Shown here in pieces: positions 62,011 through 64,000 of a stretch of DNA of 64,000 nt; within the stretch, counting starts at the first letter, position 1, and every line of letters starts with the position of its first letter. The position numbers and the translations under genes were made by a program. Where the stretch lies: the NCBI GenBank assembly GCA_017591395.1, contig WEDG01001550.1, positions 127,658 through 191,657 of the forward strand, written 5' to 3'. Under the pieces are notes generated by a model. That model ran no database searches. It was not told the DNA's origin and worked only from the letters and a program-made list of their open reading frames with translations. The DNA is from Schistocephalus solidus. Lineage: Eukaryota; Platyhelminthes; Cestoda; Diphyllobothriidea; Diphyllobothriidae.

Positions 62011-63484
62011 GTCACAACCGCAGGTATTTCCCAGCCTTATCAACCCGAGAGTACCGCAATTCCGACCGTGAGACGACTGAGCCGGGTAACAGATCTCCGG
62101 TATGAAAAACTGTGTGATCAACCGAGGCACTTGATGGAGGACCTTGCGGCCAAAGCTTTGTTTGTGGCATAGGGCCTATCATTTCGCTAGAAATGTTATC
62201 AGGACCCTGACGAGTGATTTGTCAACCACGACAACCAAGCAGGTAAGCAGAGATTTACCAAGGGCAGTATTTTACTCGTACCGCCATTTTTTAACCAGGT
62301 GATTGCGCAAACGAGAGGTACGTTTAATTAAGCAGCAGGGCACGCAGTGACAGGTATACAGCAGATCAAGTGCAAAAATGCATTACTTTTCACCTTGGGC
62401 ATTTGAATAGCAAAAACTGAATCGTCTGGTGTCGCATATCTTCTGGCAAAACCCACTCATTTCTGATAGCAATTTGCTCACAGATGACGTGATCTGTACT
62501 AGGAGTTCCGGTTGGCTTGCTTGTGTGCGACTAGCTAACTGACTGACTGGTCACAACGGGCCTCTGACCGTAGTCACACAAACGGACAGGCAGGCATATG
62601 ATGCTTGAGGGTACTGCTAAATATTCAACGAAATGTGGACAGACTAACACTAACAGCTAGTCCTGTACGATGTTCTCAGTGATGTAACCGGCTATACGCA
62701 ATCAGCAAAGTACATGCTTAATGATGACCTTTACATTCATCCATCGAAATCACACATCATTTTCAGCCAATAACTCAGTGTTTACAGCATACTTTAATGT
62801 ATTTTGCAGAAAAAATTGACCAAAGTCCGAAAATAGGTATGCCAACAACATGCACAAAACTCACAGCGCACAGTTGCACACCATAATCAAATCCATGCCA
62901 CATTTTGCATTCAAGATATTAGACAAATACGAAAGTATAAGATTTTGGCAGATTTGAATCATTTCTTTGACCCACTTATGAAAAACCAAAGCCTGCCCCT
63001 TCCTGATGTGGGTTAAAATCCAACCGACTTTTTAACAAGTGGGTCAAAATTATAAACGAAAGTATTCAAATAAGGCTCTTGAGCTAATCAGTAAAATTAC
63101 CTGGAGCTATTGGCTAATTGCACAATTTGCGGAAAGAATGTGGCAGTGTAAAGATGGGATCAAAGTTTCTCAGTTTTTTCTAGTAGCTCAGATTACTAGC
63201 AGATTACAGGCACCAGCAACCGACACTGCGTCGTAACTACCAATCCAGCCCGGAAGGCCATAAATCTGTACTGATAATCTTTTTTGGCTCTATTCGATCT
63301 TCAGTGTATGATTTACGCATACCCATTGGTCTACTATATGTAAACCTATTAAATCGTCAAGAGAAAATGACATAAATACCTAGGAGAATTGAGGCTCATC
63401 ACTTTGAACCGGAGACCGCTCTCTGACGCTTCATTCAGCCATCGCCACCCTTCTCCTATGGACCTTCCAAAGATCTCCCCATGA
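62011..63484. other. No gene recognised
   Basis: No frame with a recognisable domain. The end (63350-63484) may hold the diverged start of the gag-like region that follows, in another frame. Confidence 0.4.
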
Positions 63485-64000
63485 CAATCAATCAATACCA
63501 AAGGATACTCGCAGATCGAGGCCAGGATTTTGGAAAACTTCGTCGACGAGATCTCTCTCCCAGAGATCAGGCGCCTATTCGTCCGCGATGCCCCCAGCAG
63601 CATCAAGGGTGCCCTTGATATCGCTCGGCGTTTGGCGGCCATTCATACCACCTGTATCTTGGCCCAAGAGTCATCTTCATCAGCCTTTGGGTGTCGCCAA
63701 GCTCCTGCCACTATACAGGACTCTTCAGTCGATGTGTTTGCCATGGCACAGCGACAGAGTCGTGATATCGGCACACAGACAGCTCTATGGCAGTGGGGCC
63801 CTCCTCAGCACATTCCTTCTTGGCGTGGCTTTCCACAACCCCCAAATCCTTGGCGCGGCCCTCCAGGGCCGAGCTCTCCTTGGCTAGGCTCTCAACAGTC
63901 TCCTCGATGCGGGAACTGGAGGCAACAACGTGGTCGTCAGACCCACCCTCCACCTTCCCCGGGTGTTCATGTGATCACCCCAGGTAAGGAAGAAGAGTTT
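63485..64000 (+). mobile_element. Ty3/gypsy-type gag-like open frame, running off the window
   Basis: The frame is open from just after TGA (63482-63484) to the window end. It reads LENFVDEISLPEIRRLFVRD, then APSSIKGALDIARRLAAIHT, a Gln/Pro/Trp-rich stretch (WQWGPPQHIPSWRGF), and CGNWRQQRGRQTHPPPSPGV. The first part resembles the conserved end of gypsy-type gag (VEGVSSPEIRRxLxRDPPxTLxEAL pattern). The Cys-containing part could be a decayed zinc knuckle, with only one Cys left. Whether pol follows cannot be seen. Confidence 0.6.

Overview
The window is eukaryotic nuclear DNA, most likely from a diphyllobothriidean (pseudophyllidean) tapeworm of the Spirometra/Dibothriocephalus/Schistocephalus type. 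The evidence is spliced genes with kilobase introns, dense decayed retroelements of kinds I associate with flatworms (an APE-type LINE with C2H2 fingers, a CR1-like LINE, Penelope-like elements), a Tc1-like transposon, a tRNA-headed short repeat, and TTAGGG-like tracts. The species is inferred; nothing here proves it. There are no bacterial operons, rRNA genes or CRISPR arrays.

I rebuilt three protein-coding genes from splice signals and phase. (1) On the minus strand at 12164-4854, a three-exon gene that I do not recognise encodes about 567 residues: a membrane segment, a long Gly/Ala/Phe-rich repeat domain, a second hydrophobic segment and a very basic tail. (2) On the plus strand at 39631-47190, a four-exon CRAL-TRIO (Sec14-like) lipid-binding protein of 331 residues uses one GC-AG intron. 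(3) On the minus strand at 54929-50383, a complete mitochondrial ribosomal protein mS35 (MRPS35) of about 351 residues has five exons, one pair separated by a 39-nt intron.

The rest is mostly repeats. 1-4.8 kb: short tRNA-headed repeats and a Penelope fragment. 4.8-12.2 kb: gene 1, with two copies of a dispersed repeat in its second intron. 12-17.8 kb: tRNA-like sequence, repeat relics and a degraded LINE tail. 17.8-21.6 kb: a nearly intact minus-strand LINE with endonuclease, reverse transcriptase and a five-finger C2H2 tail, broken by few lesions. 23.4-24.0 kb: an inverted-repeat (MITE-like) element. 26.6-28.7 kb: a gypsy integrase relic and a Tc1-like transposase relic. 30-39 kb: AT-rich, with TTAGGG-like tracts and short repeats. 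39-47 kb: gene 2, with an antisense Penelope relic in intron 3. 47-50 kb: repeats, including a short repeat abutting a LINE fragment. 50-55 kb: MRPS35. 55.3-59.4 kb: a plus-strand CR1-like LINE relic. 61-62 kb: more short repeats. 63.5 kb to the end: a gypsy-type gag-like frame running off the window.

The host genes show no shared pathway: one acts in mitochondrial translation, one in lipid binding or transfer, and one is an unknown membrane protein. All homology calls are from recognition of motifs without a search.
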